A stretch of DNA of 64,000 nt, taken from positions 39,673,947 through 39,737,946 of the forward strand of contig NC_133776.1 of NCBI RefSeq assembly GCF_003597395.2, in the 5' to 3' direction. The translations under genes were made by a program, and so were the position numbers. The notes beneath the pieces are model-generated. The model was not told where the DNA came from, ran no database searches, and was given only the letters and a program-made list of their open reading frames with translations. This document shows, one piece after another, positions 1 to 11,100 of the stretch. Every line of letters starts with the position of its first letter. Position 1 is the stretch's first letter. The DNA comes from Chelonoidis abingdonii. Lineage: Eukaryota > Chordata > Testudines > Testudinidae.

Positions 1-1694
1 AGAATGCCACCACAGTTCAGAGAATAGTTATTGACTGATATTTTAATAAGAGACAGAATAATCCTGCCATCTGTCAAGGGTTCAGATTGTCCCCATTCTA
101 GATAGTTTTCACTGTTTACTGATTGGGTGAATTAGTTTGTGGTTGTTGGTTTTGGTTGATATTTGAAGGGAGAAGTCAAGATTTAACAGTAGCCACTAGC
201 TAGAGTCAGTATATACTGATCCCTAGTATCCCATGATGGGGTATTAATCTTTTGTAATCTTCACTGGGCTCAGCAAGTAAAGTTCAATCTCTTTCCAATA
301 CTCTTGTGCATCACACCTTTATTATAAGTGGGAGGATCCACACTGCAACAGATGCTACAGCTCTATTGATTATTGCTCCACTCTCATTTCACCTTGTGCA
401 TCAAATCTTTCTTCCCTTGTGCAGAAAACTAAGTCCAATTCCAGTGCAGTTACAAAAGCAGAATTTGCCCCATAGGTGCCAAGACTGTAGCAACTCTTAC
501 GGGTTATAGAATGGAGCAGGAAAGAATAGTGATGAGGTAAGCAGTCAGATGTACAGGTGTTCTGTTGCCTGAACACTTTCTTCCAAAAAGCTTCCTGTTA
601 CAGAGCCAGGTTTTCCTCTCATTTCTCTCACTTTTTTTGGCTTTTGCACAATTGATCAACCTGTCTGCTACTCAGTATCAATGGGCTCCCTCAAGCCTTG
701 CATATTTCTTTTATTTTGCACTGACACATTTAAATTACCATATTTGAGCTGAAAAGCAAAGATCCCCAAACGCTTGCTTTTCGCAGGAAGTACATTATGC
801 AGAATTATGTTGCAAGTTTGTAACATCTTAAATTCCTGTTGTTACAAAAACACTTTCTTTTGTTCCTTCAATTGCTAATCAAGAATTCTGTTGTCCATTT
901 GCTCAGTCATAATTACAATCCTGGAAAAATCTATCTATATCCATGTTTAATTACAGCGTCCTCTCATTTGCTTGAGCATAGATCAGAGCAAGAGAAACTA
1001 AATGCGCCAAAGCATTTTATCATCTTTTGCCCTTCATAAAGAGGCTAGATGCTAGCAAACTTCCTGAGCTATCTATAGCCCATAGTTACATATTCAAAAA
1101 ACTTATAAGGTTTCTATCATGAATACAAATAAAATAGCTTGGAATACATGCATATAAGCAATACTGGTCTTAATTTTATCTGACTTACACCAACATAATG
1201 CTGCTGACTTCAGTAGAATTACTCTTGATTTACATTGATGTGAAGGATCACAATCAAGCCCTGAATTCATATGATTCAATACTTGGGGATCTGCTGAATG
1301 GAATGTATGCCAAGACTGGAAGGCCACAGATTTGGGCTGTGCTGCAGGCTCCGATTCCTAATGCCCTCTTTACACTTCCAGCCCCCTGAGACTGGATTCC
1401 ATGCACCATTCTGTGCTAGAGAACTAGATATGGGATAACCAGTGGGTGCAGCCTCATTGGAGGTTATTAGGAAATAGATATTTCCTAGGCATAGCTTTCT
1501 TGTTTGGTTTCTTTTGTTTGTCTCTTCTACCCATAATAGCAGATAAGTTATTTGGGGCAGTGGCATACTGATCATAATATGAGGAGAAGGAACTATGTAC
1601 TTCTAAGCCCCATCTTCTCTTCCTTGTGGAACTTTGGGCAAAAGAGAAGGATTCTTAGGGCTGCCTCGCTGTTCTGCACAGAGTATCCCTAAAG
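1..1694. other. Non-coding sequence, no gene recognised
   Basis: AT-rich single-copy-looking DNA. The open frames here are short and have no recognisable domain. Around 1185-1275 the text (acttacacc, then a sequence about a first ATG-less stretch ending near 'aagccctgaattcat') resembles the degenerate tail of an ancient amniote SINE/LINE that recurs elsewhere in the window. Nothing else is identified. Confidence 0.5.
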
Positions 1695-1813
1695 CAGGGT
1701 GAGCAGACAGCAAGTGTGAAAAATCATGATGGGGTGGGGATAATAGAAGCCTATATAAGAAAAAAAAAAAAATCGGGACTGTGCCTATAAAATTGGGACA
1801 TCTGGTCACCCTA
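1695..1813 (-). mobile_element. hAT-type MITE, copy 1 of the 'agggtgaccagat' family
   Basis: A roughly 120-bp non-autonomous element with terminal inverted repeats: the right end reads ggtcaccctA and the left end is its decayed complement (cagggtgag). It is flanked by ccctaaag (1687-1694) and ccctaaaa (1814-1821), a 7/8 match to the 8-bp target duplication expected of hAT transposases. It contains an A-run near 1759-1772. Two other copies lie at 12501-12624 (opposite orientation) and 35193-35320. It has no coding capacity and would have depended on a hAT transposase supplied in trans. Confidence 0.85.
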
Positions 1814-2554
1814 CCCTAAAAGCCCTTTGCTCGGCTTTTTAGAGATAGGATTTGGGAAAGGCATATTGTTAAACCTGTTCTATTGATGATATTGTTCCAC
1901 CTGTTTTCAAACACAATTCCCCACTGAAATGAATGGGGATTTCTGTTTGCAAGCTGATGACACAATATAGTGCTATATTACACTATAGCCTACATGCATT
2001 ATTTTTATTATGAGTCTCGCAATACTTGTTTTCTCCAAGCCTGTTTCTTGGAGAGAGATGATTATGTGAGAATCTAAGCTGTGTTTTTTTTAAAAAACAT
2101 TCTAGTTCACATGCTTGCAGAGAGAAGCTTGCAAATGTGACCAGAATGCGCCCTATAGGCTCAAAACCAGAAGAACCCAACGCTTGTTGTATTTTAAAAT
2201 CATGTGATTTTTTTTTAAAGCCATTCTCAAGATTTTTGAACACTTGGAATTGGCAATACTGCATACAACTGCAATATACATTTACATATGGAGAAGCTCA
2301 TTTATTTTAAATGATTAAAATTGTATTTTCATGTCTGTCCTCTTGTGTGACTTGCTGTGTGTTATAACAAATCAGTGCTTTCCATCTGCTTAGGGAAATG
2401 ATGCAATTGCTTTGTACTTGTAAATGTAAAACATAAGTAATGCTGAACTTTTTGCTCTTTACAGAGTCTTTTTAAATACTGCTTGCCAATTTAGTATCTC
2501 TTCAAGCCAAAATTAGCAATCACATTAGCTTGAGAGGGTTTTTTTTAAAGTTAC

Positions 2555-2689
2555 TTTAAATTCATAGTATCAGAGGGGTAGCCATGTTAGTCTGGGTCTG
2601 TAAAAGCAGCAAAGAATCCTGTGGCACCTTATAGACTAACGTTAGTCTATAAGGTGCCACAGGATTCTTTGCTGCTTTTAAATTCATAG
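2555..2689 (-). mobile_element. Penelope-like element tail as an inverted dimer, with 13-bp TSD
   Basis: The insertion (about 2568-2676) is bounded by the direct repeat tttaaattcatag at 2555-2567 and 2677-2689. Up to four bases of the right repeat overlap the palindrome. The outer left part, 2568-2600, is the complement of the PLE 3' terminus (agactaacatggctacccct). Next come two arms in opposite orientation that form a perfect palindrome at 2601-2680. The same family is at 28522-28740. Assignment to PLEs rests on similarity of the terminal segment to the tail of the element at 20241-21129, which carries a GIY-YIG fragment, and is therefore an inference. Confidence 0.75.
2601..2680. repeat. 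Perfect 80-bp palindrome with no spacer
   Basis: The 40 bases from 2601 (taaaagcagc...) to 2640 (...atagactaac) are exactly reverse-complementary to 2641-2680, with no mismatch and no spacer. It is the inverted-arm portion of the PLE insertion described above. Confidence 0.97.
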
Positions 2690-4105
2690 AGGAAATAATT
2701 CCAGGTATTCACTAATATTCTTTCCTCATATCCTTATTTTGACTGCCACGGCAGAACCCAAAGACTCTCTTCAATAAATACAGACCAAAGATAATATATT
2801 AAAATATAATTCCCAGAGACCTTGAAGGACTATGATAGTAATAGACATTTTTTGACTGGATCTTTTAGCAGTGTATCCTGTAACTTTAATTGTAGTTAAA
2901 GAAATCCTCTTATGAAGATATCAGGGTGACAGCCAGAACTACAGTATGTTTAGAACTCAAGTAAGTGTTTTGTTTTTACTTTTCTTAAATCCTTTATAAG
3001 CAGCCAGAACTTTAATTCCAATTATTTGTTGTTGATATCTCTATTTCAGTAATATACCGAAGGATCCAAACATTCAGTTTCATGGGTATCTCAAAGTGTT
3101 CTAACTTAAACCACACCAGCCATCTGCAATAAAAATCTTTCTCGTTTTAGTTACTGGGAACGTTGTTGAACTCACAGACTAAACATTTAACAGTTGTAAG
3201 CAGTCAGCAGCTTTATTACTTCTTACTGTTCTTGTGGATTCATCCTGGATTCAATTTGTCTTTGTACATCAAAGAATTTTAATGCTGAAATACCTCTAGC
3301 ATTTTGGCCTGTTTAAAGATTATTTGTCTTCTGAAAAGGCTGAATGTAAACTAAACTAAAAATTGTCTTGATGATTTTATTCTGTTTTAAATAACTGTCA
3401 CGTAATTTCCTTTGTGCTTGGAAAATGCCCCTCAAGCTTAAACTTATGTTTCCTTCTTTAAGGTAATGCTAAGCATGTCAGTTTCAAGTTACATAGTCAA
3501 CTGAGTTTCCTTTATTTTCCTAGTTTTCCCTTCCCATACAAAGTTCAATGAATTAAACACTTACTAATGTCATCAATTTGTCTCAAATTCCTTATTTCTT
3601 TCAAAGTCTCAGAGTTTTTTTTAATACTGGTCAACAAATGAGTACATACATAACTGATCCATCATGTTAAATTAATCCATGTCTAGTCTCAGACTAAAAA
3701 CTGCATGAACATTTGAGCTGCTTGAGTAGTACTGACCAAGCACAAAACTGGATAAAGTTTGGTTTTTCTGGCATGGTGAAGTTTTCACCTAACAGTCCTG
3801 ATGTTTGCAAATATATTCATTATTCAGAAACTTTCAAAAAATACCTAAGTGAACAATGGTAGCCTGTGAATTATTCACCAAGTCTCTTTGGTTGGTATTT
3901 GAGCTTCAAAACTAGTCATTCGGGTCACTAGTGGGTGAAATATGCATACATTCACAATCAAATGCATGTAGTGGCATCAAACACATATTTTCAACTTAAT
4001 CAGAGACCAGGTTCTAATCTTCATGAATTTTTGGAATATTAAAGGGTTTGAACACAGCCATATTGAACCAAAGCCCTTGTATTTGTAAAATAAATTATGA
4101 ATGTT
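2690..4105. other. Non-coding sequence, nothing recognised
   Basis: AT-rich DNA without a long open frame, tandem repeat or recognisable element ends. It may be unique intronic or intergenic sequence. Confidence 0.5.
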
Positions 4106-4190
4106 AGCCAAGACTGGGGAAGACTCTGAAGAAGTCAGAGAGACCAAACAAAGCTAGATAAATGGGCAACAAAATAGCAGATTAAATTCA
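4106..4190 (+). mobile_element. CR1 LINE fragment
   Basis: About 85 bp resembling the reverse-transcriptase region of CR1, including gggcaacaaaatagcagatt, which matches the gggcaacaaaatggcagatg block in the better CR1 copy at 34237-34256. It breaks off exactly where the 45-bp filler begins at 4191. Confidence 0.7.
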
Positions 4191-4235
4191 CTGGTAAAGA
4201 ATGAAATCTTGTCCTCTCTCCACTTGTATGCAATT
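4191..4235 (+). repeat. 45-bp direct repeat, copy A (filler at a breakpoint)
   Basis: Identical over 45 of 45 bases to 8679-8723. It sits between a CR1 fragment cut off on its left and a Harbinger element whose left terminus is missing on its right, so it looks like filler DNA captured at a repaired break. Confidence 0.9.
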
Positions 4236-4462
4236 GCTGGGTCAAATTTGGGGTAGTGTGGATGCAATTCGAAAGTATTGGCCTTCGGGAGCTATCCCAG
4301 AGGGCTCCATTGTGACCGCTCTGGATAGAACTCTCAACTCAGATGCACTGGCCAGGTAGACAGGAAAAACCCCACGAACTTTTGAATTTAATTTCCTGTT
4401 TGGCCAGCATGGTGAGCTGATCAGCACAGGTGACCATGCAGAGCTCATCAGCACAGGTGACC

Positions 4463-4971
4463 ATGGAGTCCCAGAATTGCAAAAGAGTTCAAGCATGGAC
4501 CGAATGGGGGTACAGGATCTGATCGCTGTATGGGGAGATGAATCCATGCTATCAGAACTCCGTTCCAAAAGACAAAATGCCAAAACATTTGAAAAATCTC
4601 CAAGGGCATGAAGGACAGAGGCTATAACAGGGACCCGCAGCAGTGCTGCATGAAACTTAAGGAGCTCAGGCAAGCATACCAAAGAACCAAAGAGGCAAAC
4701 GGCTGCTCCAGGTCAGAGCCCCAGACATGCCGCTTCTATGATGAGCTGCGTGCCATTCTAGGGGGTGCCCCTACAACTACCCCACCCCTGTGCGTGGACT
4801 CCGTCAATGGATTCTCACACAACAGGAAAGCGGATTTTGGGGACAAGGAAGATGATGAGGAGGTTGAAGATAGCAAGCGGAGAAACTTTTCCCCGACAGC
4901 CATGGAGCCAGTACCTTCCCAACCCACCCAACTCAGGCTCTCGGACCTTGAAAGCGGAGACGGGACCTCTG
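4463..4971 (+). pseudogene. Harbinger Myb/SANT-like DNA-binding protein, exon 1 (broken)
   Basis: In Harbinger elements this protein binds the transposon DNA and assists the transposase in the nucleus. From the ATG at 4463 a short N-terminus is followed by a trihelix/SANT-type domain: W-T-E-W, then D-L-I-A-V-W-G-D-E, then L-K-E-L-R-Q-A-Y and C-R-F-Y-D-E-L, followed by an acidic stretch (DKEDDEEVED). At least two frame breaks are visible, one near 4516 and one near 4593 in a run of A, so only the part from 4608 is open. A consensus-like donor (g|gtgaat) at 4971/4972 ends the exon. Joined to the acceptor at 5713 the frame continues in register, which supports the two-exon model. Related host genes of MSANTD type derive from such proteins, but nothing suggests domestication here. 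Confidence 0.75.
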
Positions 4972-5713
4972 GTGAATATAATACCTTTGTAAATATAATA
5001 CATGGTTTAAAAACAAGAGTGCTTAATGATTAATTTCCCCCGAAGACGTGGGATGCATTCGCAGCCAGTACATCTACTGGAAAAGTCTGTTAATGTGTAT
5101 GGGGATGGAGTGGAAATCCTCTATCTCTCTGTGTTATCCTCAGGAGAGTGATATCATTCATGGTAACCTGCTTGAAATAGAGGAATTTTATTAAGGGGAC
5201 ATTCAGAGGTGGCTGTTCCTGCTGGGATGTTTGCCTATGGCTGAGCAGAAATCATCCCCGCTGTTAGCCACATGGTGGGGGAAGGGGTGAAGCAATCATC
5301 CCAGAGAATTGTGGGGGGGGGGTGTGGAGAGGTTCAGTTGGGTTTGTGCTGCACGTTAACCCGAAAACCATAGCCCCTCCTTTTAAATGGCCAACCCAAT
5401 GGGTGCTTGGTATGGGAAATGAGAGCACTGCTGTTTGAAACCATTCCCACATGTTATGAAGATTAAAGAAGCCAAAAGACTGTATCTTACCATATCTGCC
5501 TGGAAGCCAAATTCTGTTGCCTGCTGGTACTGTGTGTGTGATCTCTCACACCAAACCAGCAGACCCTCAATATAAAAGGCAAAATGCAACCTTGTAAAGA
5601 AAGCACATGTGATATGTAATGTTAACAGCTTGGTTCACCGTGAAAGAGTATACCCATTGTTCTCTAAAATATGTCTTTTTAAATACTACTCTCCCTTTTT
5701 TCCCCTCCTGCAG
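4972..5713 (+). other. Intron of the Harbinger Myb-like gene
   Basis: Bounded by gtgaat at 4972 and a pyrimidine-rich tract ending ctcctgcag at 5713 (the run ctccctttttt-cccctcctgcag). Inferred from continuity of the reading frame across the junction (G-T-S-A-A-N-V-S-M). The open frames inside it on either strand have no recognisable content. Confidence 0.6.
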
Positions 5714-6223
5714 CTGCAAATGTTTCAATGCTCGCCCTATCATCTCTGCCCCAGAGGCTAGCGAAGATTAGAATGTGAAAAAAATGCATTCATGATTAAA
5801 TGTTCTCTGAGCTCATGCAGTCCTCCCACACTGAAAGAGCCCAGCAAAATGTATGGAGGGAGACAATGTCAGAGTGCAAGAAAGCACAAAATGAACACGA
5901 GGACAGGAGGCGGGAGCAAGAGGAGAGGTGGCAGGATCAAGATGATAGGTGGCATCAGCGTGATCAGAGGAGGCAGGAAGCAATGGTGAGGCTACTGAAG
6001 GATCAAATTGATATGCTCCGGGATATGGTTGAGGTGCAGGAAAGGCAGCATGAGCACAGACCGCCGCTACAGCCCTGTGTAACCAACCACCCTCCTCCCC
6101 AAGTTCCATAGCCTCCTAACCCAGACGCCCAAGAACGCAGTGGGGGGGGGCCTCTGGGCACTCAACCACTCCACCCCAGAGGACTGCCCAAGCAACAGAA
6201 AGCTGGCATTCAATAAGTTTTGA
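5714..6223 (+). pseudogene. Harbinger Myb/SANT-like DNA-binding protein, exon 2 (broken)
   Basis: Encodes the charged C-terminal half of the Myb-like protein. After the acceptor the frame reads A-N-V-S-M-L-A-L-S-S-L and then meets a stop (aga atg tga, near 5777). From the ATG at 5800 a 103-residue stretch stays open: MFSELMQSSHTERAQQ, then a long Arg/Glu/Gln/Asp-rich segment (DRRREQEERWQDQDDRWHQR) likely to be coiled-coil, then a His/Pro-rich tail. A further frameshift after about 6111 precedes the family's usual C-terminus (A-F-N-K-F stop at 6223). A polyadenylation signal AATAAA follows at 6338-6343. Confidence 0.7.
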
Positions 6224-6484
6224 AGTGCAGTGTGGGCTTGTCCTTCCCTCCTCCCCACCACCCCACCTGATGCTTCCCTCCTCCTCCACCCCTCCCAGGC
6301 TACCTTGGCAGTTATCCCCACATTTGTGTGATGAATTAATAAAGAAGGCATGAATATGAAATAACCATGACTTTATTGCTTCTGCAAGCAGTGATCAAAA
6401 GGGGGAGGGGAAGGCACTTCGCTTACAGGGAAGTAGAGTGAACCAAGGGGGCGGGTTTTTATCAAGGAGAAACAAACAGAACTT

Positions 6485-6817
6485 TCACACTGTAGCCTGG
6501 CAAATCATGAAACTGGTTTCCAAAGCTTCTCTGATGCGCAGCGCACCTTGCTGTGCTTTTCTAATTGCAAACAGCCTAGTCAGCAAACAGCGCCAGCGAG
6601 CTTTTAAACGTCCAAAGGCACATTCTACCACCATTCTGCACTTGCTCAGGCTGTAGTTGAACTGCTCCTCACTACTGTCAGGTTTCATAAGCCATAGGAG
6701 CAATGGGTAGGCTGGAATAGGTGCGACTGCACAATGCTGCTGGCTGGGAGAGCAGTCTGAGGCATAAGCCTCCAGCTCGCATGATATTCCAAGCAGGACT
6801 GAATCTCCCTGAGACAA
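6485..6817 (-). pseudogene. PIF/Harbinger transposase, C-terminal fragment (DDE_4/HARBI1-like)
   Basis: This was the catalytic subunit that cuts and joins transposon DNA by a DDE mechanism. The open 110-residue stretch contains two hallmark blocks: AYPLLLWLMKP (residues 36-46) and FNYSLSKCRMVVECAFGR (53-70), followed by R-W-R-C-L-L. In the family the E of VVE (here E65) is the third acidic catalytic residue. The family's GD before AYPL reads IP here, and the region upstream that should carry the first two aspartates is missing or scrambled. The typical C-terminal CC.LHN block is also absent. Family members are about 350 residues, so this is roughly the last third. It converges with the Myb-like gene. 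Confidence 0.8.
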
Positions 6818-7406
6818 AACGTATAGAATTACCTGGAGTCACTCCCATTTATATCCCGGCGCCCCTGACCAACCTCACCAAGGTCGGCCAGGAGCACCCA
6901 GAAGACGACGGCTAGCAGTCGTATTATACCGTCTGCTGCTGCGAAGGCAAGGAGCTGCTGCTGTGTAGCAATACAGTACCATGTCTGCCAGCAGCATCCA
7001 GGAGATGTACAGTGACGGTGAGCTGAGTGGGCTCCATGCTTGCTGTGGTATGTCATCTGCATGGGTAACCCAGGAAAAAAAGTGAGAAACAATTGTTTGC
7101 TGTTGCTTTCATGGAGGGAGAGCGGCCTGACAACATGTACCCAAAACCACCCGCGACAATGTATTTGCCCCATCAAGCATTGGAAGCTCCACCCAGAATT
7201 CCAATGGGGGGTGGAGACTGCGGGAACTGTGGGATAGCTACCCACAGTGCAATGTTCCAAAAGTTGATACTAACTTGGTACTGTGGACACACTCCGCCAA
7301 CTTAGTGTGCTTAGTGGGGACACACACAATTGACTGTATAAAATCAATTTCTAAAAAATCGCCTTCTATAAAATTGACCTAATTTTGTAGTGTAGACATA
7401 CCCTGA

Positions 7407-8149
7407 GTGGAACAGCTTTAACAGGAAAGAGAGAGAGAGAAAAACTCACCCCATCCCAGAATATCCAATAGCCTGATGCTTAAGGCATTCACCTGACATG
7501 GAGAGACCAGAGTTCAAGTTTCTGCTCCAGAGTGGGTGTCCCACATCCAAGGTAGCCATTGGGCTAATAGGTAAAAAGGGTATGGTGCTGCCACCTGTAG
7601 TTTTGTGAACTAACTCCTTAATTTCCTTTGTATTTGTTAAAAATGTCCAGAAATGAAATGCTTCATTTAAACCAAAAATGAATATTTCCTATCTTTTTTG
7701 TTTTGTTTTTTTTATTCACTAAAACATCTGTTTCTGTTCGGCCTGAACTGAAATTTCTTTTGATTGTTTGGAACTGCCACTAAACTGAAAAATTAGTTAT
7801 TCACACAACTCTGTTTGTGATTCCAAGTTTCACTTCATCCATGACCCTCTCTACAGACTCAGGTGAGTCGTTAACATCATGTCTCTCTTCCCATAACTAA
7901 TCTCTAGATAAGTTACTTTCCAAATGTATCTAGGGCCATGCTATCAAATGCTTCACTTGTTGTCTCCTAGCTTTCTGCTTGCTCTCCTGCTGCCTTTTTG
8001 CTTCTGACCCAAACAGCTGAAAACCCAAATCCCAGCCTCTGCTTTTCCATAGTCTAATATTTTGGGCTGCATCTTTCATTGCTTCAACTATCACTAAACA
8101 GAGTCATTTAACTGTTGCCTCATTTAGCCTGAATGGAAGATAGCTATTT
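7407..8149. other. Non-coding; possible tRNA-derived SINE remnant near 7455-7575
   Basis: Around 7470-7545 the order 'gatgcttaaggcattcacctg' (16-20 bases of A-box-like text) then 'gagttcaag' (B-box-like) then 'ctgctcc' resembles a decayed pol III SINE head. From 7640 to 7800 the sequence is rich in gaaatgctt/aaaatg-type words similar to 36980-37130 and 58200-58480, a diffuse AT-rich repeat. No gene is seen. Confidence 0.35.
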
Positions 8150-9180
8150 GTAGCGCTTCCCAGGGGCGTCAAAGTTTTGAGGATATTCACTACCACCTTC
8201 CCTTAGAGCAAGGACGTCTAATCTGTGCCTGCTGTGGGTCAGCTCCCTGATCCACCAGTCTCTGGCAACACAAGCTGGCCTCACTCTCAGTGTACAGGTT
8301 AGTGATAGGAATATACCAACCCCTGAGCCATCTGTGCATCCCTCTGGAGTGCCCAGCCCCTAAACCACTGAACACTCTCACAGAACTTTCAAATTCACTG
8401 CTCCCAAAGGAATACTGCACACCAGTTTACTAATTTCAACTCAGGGTCATTGCTCTGCTTAATACACAGATATAAATATACCTATCATCAAAGAACCAGA
8501 GTCAAGTGATAGTAAAAATATTGGAAACAGATGGTTACATATAAAAGAAAATCATAAACTGCTTTCTAGAGCCTTAACTTAACGAACAAGTTATCGTTCT
8601 GTCTAAAGATGTTAATCTCATCCAAAGTACTTCCCAGAACTTTTCCTAAGCCTTTTTCCTGACACAAACCCTACCTTCCTGGTAAAGAATGAAATCTTGT
8701 CCTCTCTCCACTTGTATGCAATTACAATATGTGGTCCCTTACTCCAGGAAGTCCCCTTTTCAGAGGCTAATTTTGGAGTTCCTTTGTAGATCCTCGGGCC
8801 TGCACCTGACCCAGACAGCAAACATAGCCTGTCTCCACATATGCTGATTAGGCTGGTTCGGTGTCATACAGTACACAATGGTGTGCCAGAGAGATAAGTG
8901 TTTACTAACTTCTTCCTTCCTAGAATTTGGTTATCACTATCTGGTGACCTGTCTTAACTTGCATAGTTTAAGGACATATTTTTCAGTATACATACATAAC
9001 TCCTTACTCATTATCTGCAATATGTTTTGCAGTGATTATGATGACCAGTATGATACATGCTTTCAGCAGAGACCTTATATGACCCCTTTTGGTGAACCCA
9101 GGCGATCCCTGTAACCCTATGTATCAGTGTGCCCCGTCAGTGAGCATCAGGAGGTCCTCGGGCCACACAATTACGTTCAC
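8150..9180. repeat. Unclassified interspersed repeat, about 1 kb
   Basis: A block of moderate GC with several short open frames, none with a known domain, whose texture differs from flanking AT-rich DNA. It contains copy B of the 45-bp repeat (8679-8723). I recall similar text being dispersed in turtle genomes but cannot place it in a class; LTR or non-autonomous DNA element are both possible. The boundaries are approximate. Confidence 0.35.
8679..8723 (+). repeat. 45-bp direct repeat, copy B (likely donor)
   Basis: Begins ctggtaaagaatgaa and ends tgtatgcaatt; identical to 4191-4235 in the same orientation, 4,488 bp apart. Flanking bases differ on both sides of each copy. This copy sits inside a longer coherent block, so it is probably the source of copy A. 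Confidence 0.9.
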
Positions 9181-11100
9181 CAGCTAAATAGGGTTTGTAA
9201 CTGCCCATAGATCAAAGGTACCATGCAATTCCAACATAATAGTGTTAAGAATTTGGCTCTATAATAATGTATGTGAGAACTATGATTAATACCTTCCCAC
9301 TATCACTCTGCTGAATCTCTAGTATGTCTAGGCACATCATCCCATGATACCAAGACATGGTATACAAAAATAGAAACTGGCTTTTGCCATCTGATTAGCA
9401 CGCTGTCATACCCAAGATGGAATGCATCGTGTTTCTTGTGCAGCAGTAATTTCTCTAGGCAATTTAGGTGAAGCATTGCGGGGTTCCTTCCAGTTGCAGC
9501 ATGCAACCGGAAGAAAACCACAATAATGTGGGAGGAGGGAAAATGGTGAACAGATCATAGCTCAGCTCCTCCCCATCAAAATAATAAATGGCACCACCAA
9601 GCACAATAGGTACTGACCTGTCTGAGGCTTCTGTTTGCTATTGCACTATAAATGTGAAATAATGCGAACAATAACATGGTAAGATGATTTTAAATCAAAA
9701 GTGAAATATTTAAGTTGTATTTCTCCTTGATTCACATATGATCGCTCAGCAGAGAGGATGGGCAACCTATCATAGCTTGCAAACAACTGGAAATATCAAA
9801 ATATATCAGCTCTAATGAGAGAAAAATAACTCGATTAATCAGAAAATCCACCCAGCACTCAGAATGGCCACAGAATCCTTGTAAAATCCTGTTTGCGTGG
9901 CTAAGAATAAAAATTTCTGCGATCACAGAATCTCTTTTGTGTAAGTAAAGAGAGGATAGACGATTTAAAAGCATTCCACAAAAAGCCTTTTCCAGGTTGG
10001 TAATGTGTAGATATCAAGTTTCAGCCCTAGCACTTTAGTTACCGCAAAATTATAAACCTGTGAATAGAAAGGTGTAGCAGTTTAGATGAACATATATTTA
10101 AACATACTCCTTTTTTTGTTTGGTACTATCTCCGAGGTAAAAGCATCTGATAAGCCATTTGGAATTTGATATATTTTTTTTTTTTTGCTTATCCTCTTTA
10201 AGACTCTTGTGAATAGCAGAGCGAACAGCTCCACTAACAAAAAGGATTTTTTTTTCTTTTCCAAAATTGAAGCACTGTGTAAAACAAAGGTCATTGAAAC
10301 AACCTTTGAAAGAACAAAACACATTTTTTTCCACTTTTGCATTTTAACTGGTTCTCAATGCAATGTTGAAAATCATTTTTAAGTTTGCCCATCTGTTTTA
10401 CATAAAACCTTAGCTGACCTTATACAAAATGAAGCATATGCACAAAAAAGCTTTGCTGTTGGGTTGTTGCCAATGAGACACACTGAGCAAAGAGAAAAAA
10501 AAAAGTAAAGGTTAGATCCTTGTCTGGTGTAAATCAGCCCAGCTCCACTGAGGAAATGGGAGCTACATTGATTTACATCAGCTGAGGTTCTGGCTTGTGG
10601 TTTTCACAATAGCCAGACTAACTTTTGGGCATGGGCCTACTACTGTTGAAATCATACAGAAGGTTGCCATTGGCTTCAATGGAAATAGGACCAAACCCTA
10701 AGGGAGCCATGTTTGTCTGAGATAAATAAGCAGTGTGCATCCAAATTCTCAAAATGTATTTTATGCAGATTTAGGAGATGAATGGGGAGGGCTACAAATA
10801 CCTTCTTATGATCTAATCTCACCCCTTCTCAGAGCCACCATAAGGCTTAAATCACACTTAAACCTTCAAAATAGAGCTTGAGTAGACTCAAACGTGGTGC
10901 ACAGGCCTTATGCTGGCTTTGCAAAGAGACGAATTTAACCCATGTGATTTAGCTGGTCTAGGCTGCACGTGAATATTATCTGGCTCCTTGAAAATTCAAG
11001 TGAAGGGACTGCTACACAGACCGGTAATACTCAGATCCCCTTGGCAGAGCCAACAGTTTCCTCTTATTGGTCTAAATCACTCCATTTGCCATTATCATTT
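9181..11100. other. Non-coding sequence
   Basis: AT-rich DNA; poly-A/T runs near 10172-10187 and 10240-10260. Around 10515-10600 a degenerate copy of the recurrent amniote tail motif is visible (ggtgtaaatcagcccagctc, then gatttacatcagctgagg). No gene is seen. Confidence 0.45.

Larger units (their letters stand above)
4236..7403. mobile_element. PIF/Harbinger DNA transposon, left-truncated and decayed
   Basis: About 3.2 kb holding the two genes typical of Harbinger elements, arranged to converge: a Myb/SANT-like DNA-binding gene on + (4463-4971 and 5714-6223) and a DDE transposase remnant on - (6485-6817). The right terminus reads gtgtagacataccc|tga, i.e. gggtatgtctacac on the other strand, the same type of terminus as the MITEs at 46099, 49776 and 57653. 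No matching left terminus is present. Polyadenylation signals occur in both genes (AATAAA at 6338-6343 on +; TTTATT near 6372 for -). Both genes are broken, so the copy is not autonomous. Confidence 0.85.

Noticed and set aside
6829..7260. 143-residue minus-strand frame upstream of the transposase remnant
   Set aside because: No DDE or helix-turn-helix block is visible. It probably covers the 5' non-coding part of the Harbinger element.
7455..7575. Functional tRNA gene
   Set aside because: A- and B-box-like words only; no cloverleaf could be drawn, so at most a SINE relic.
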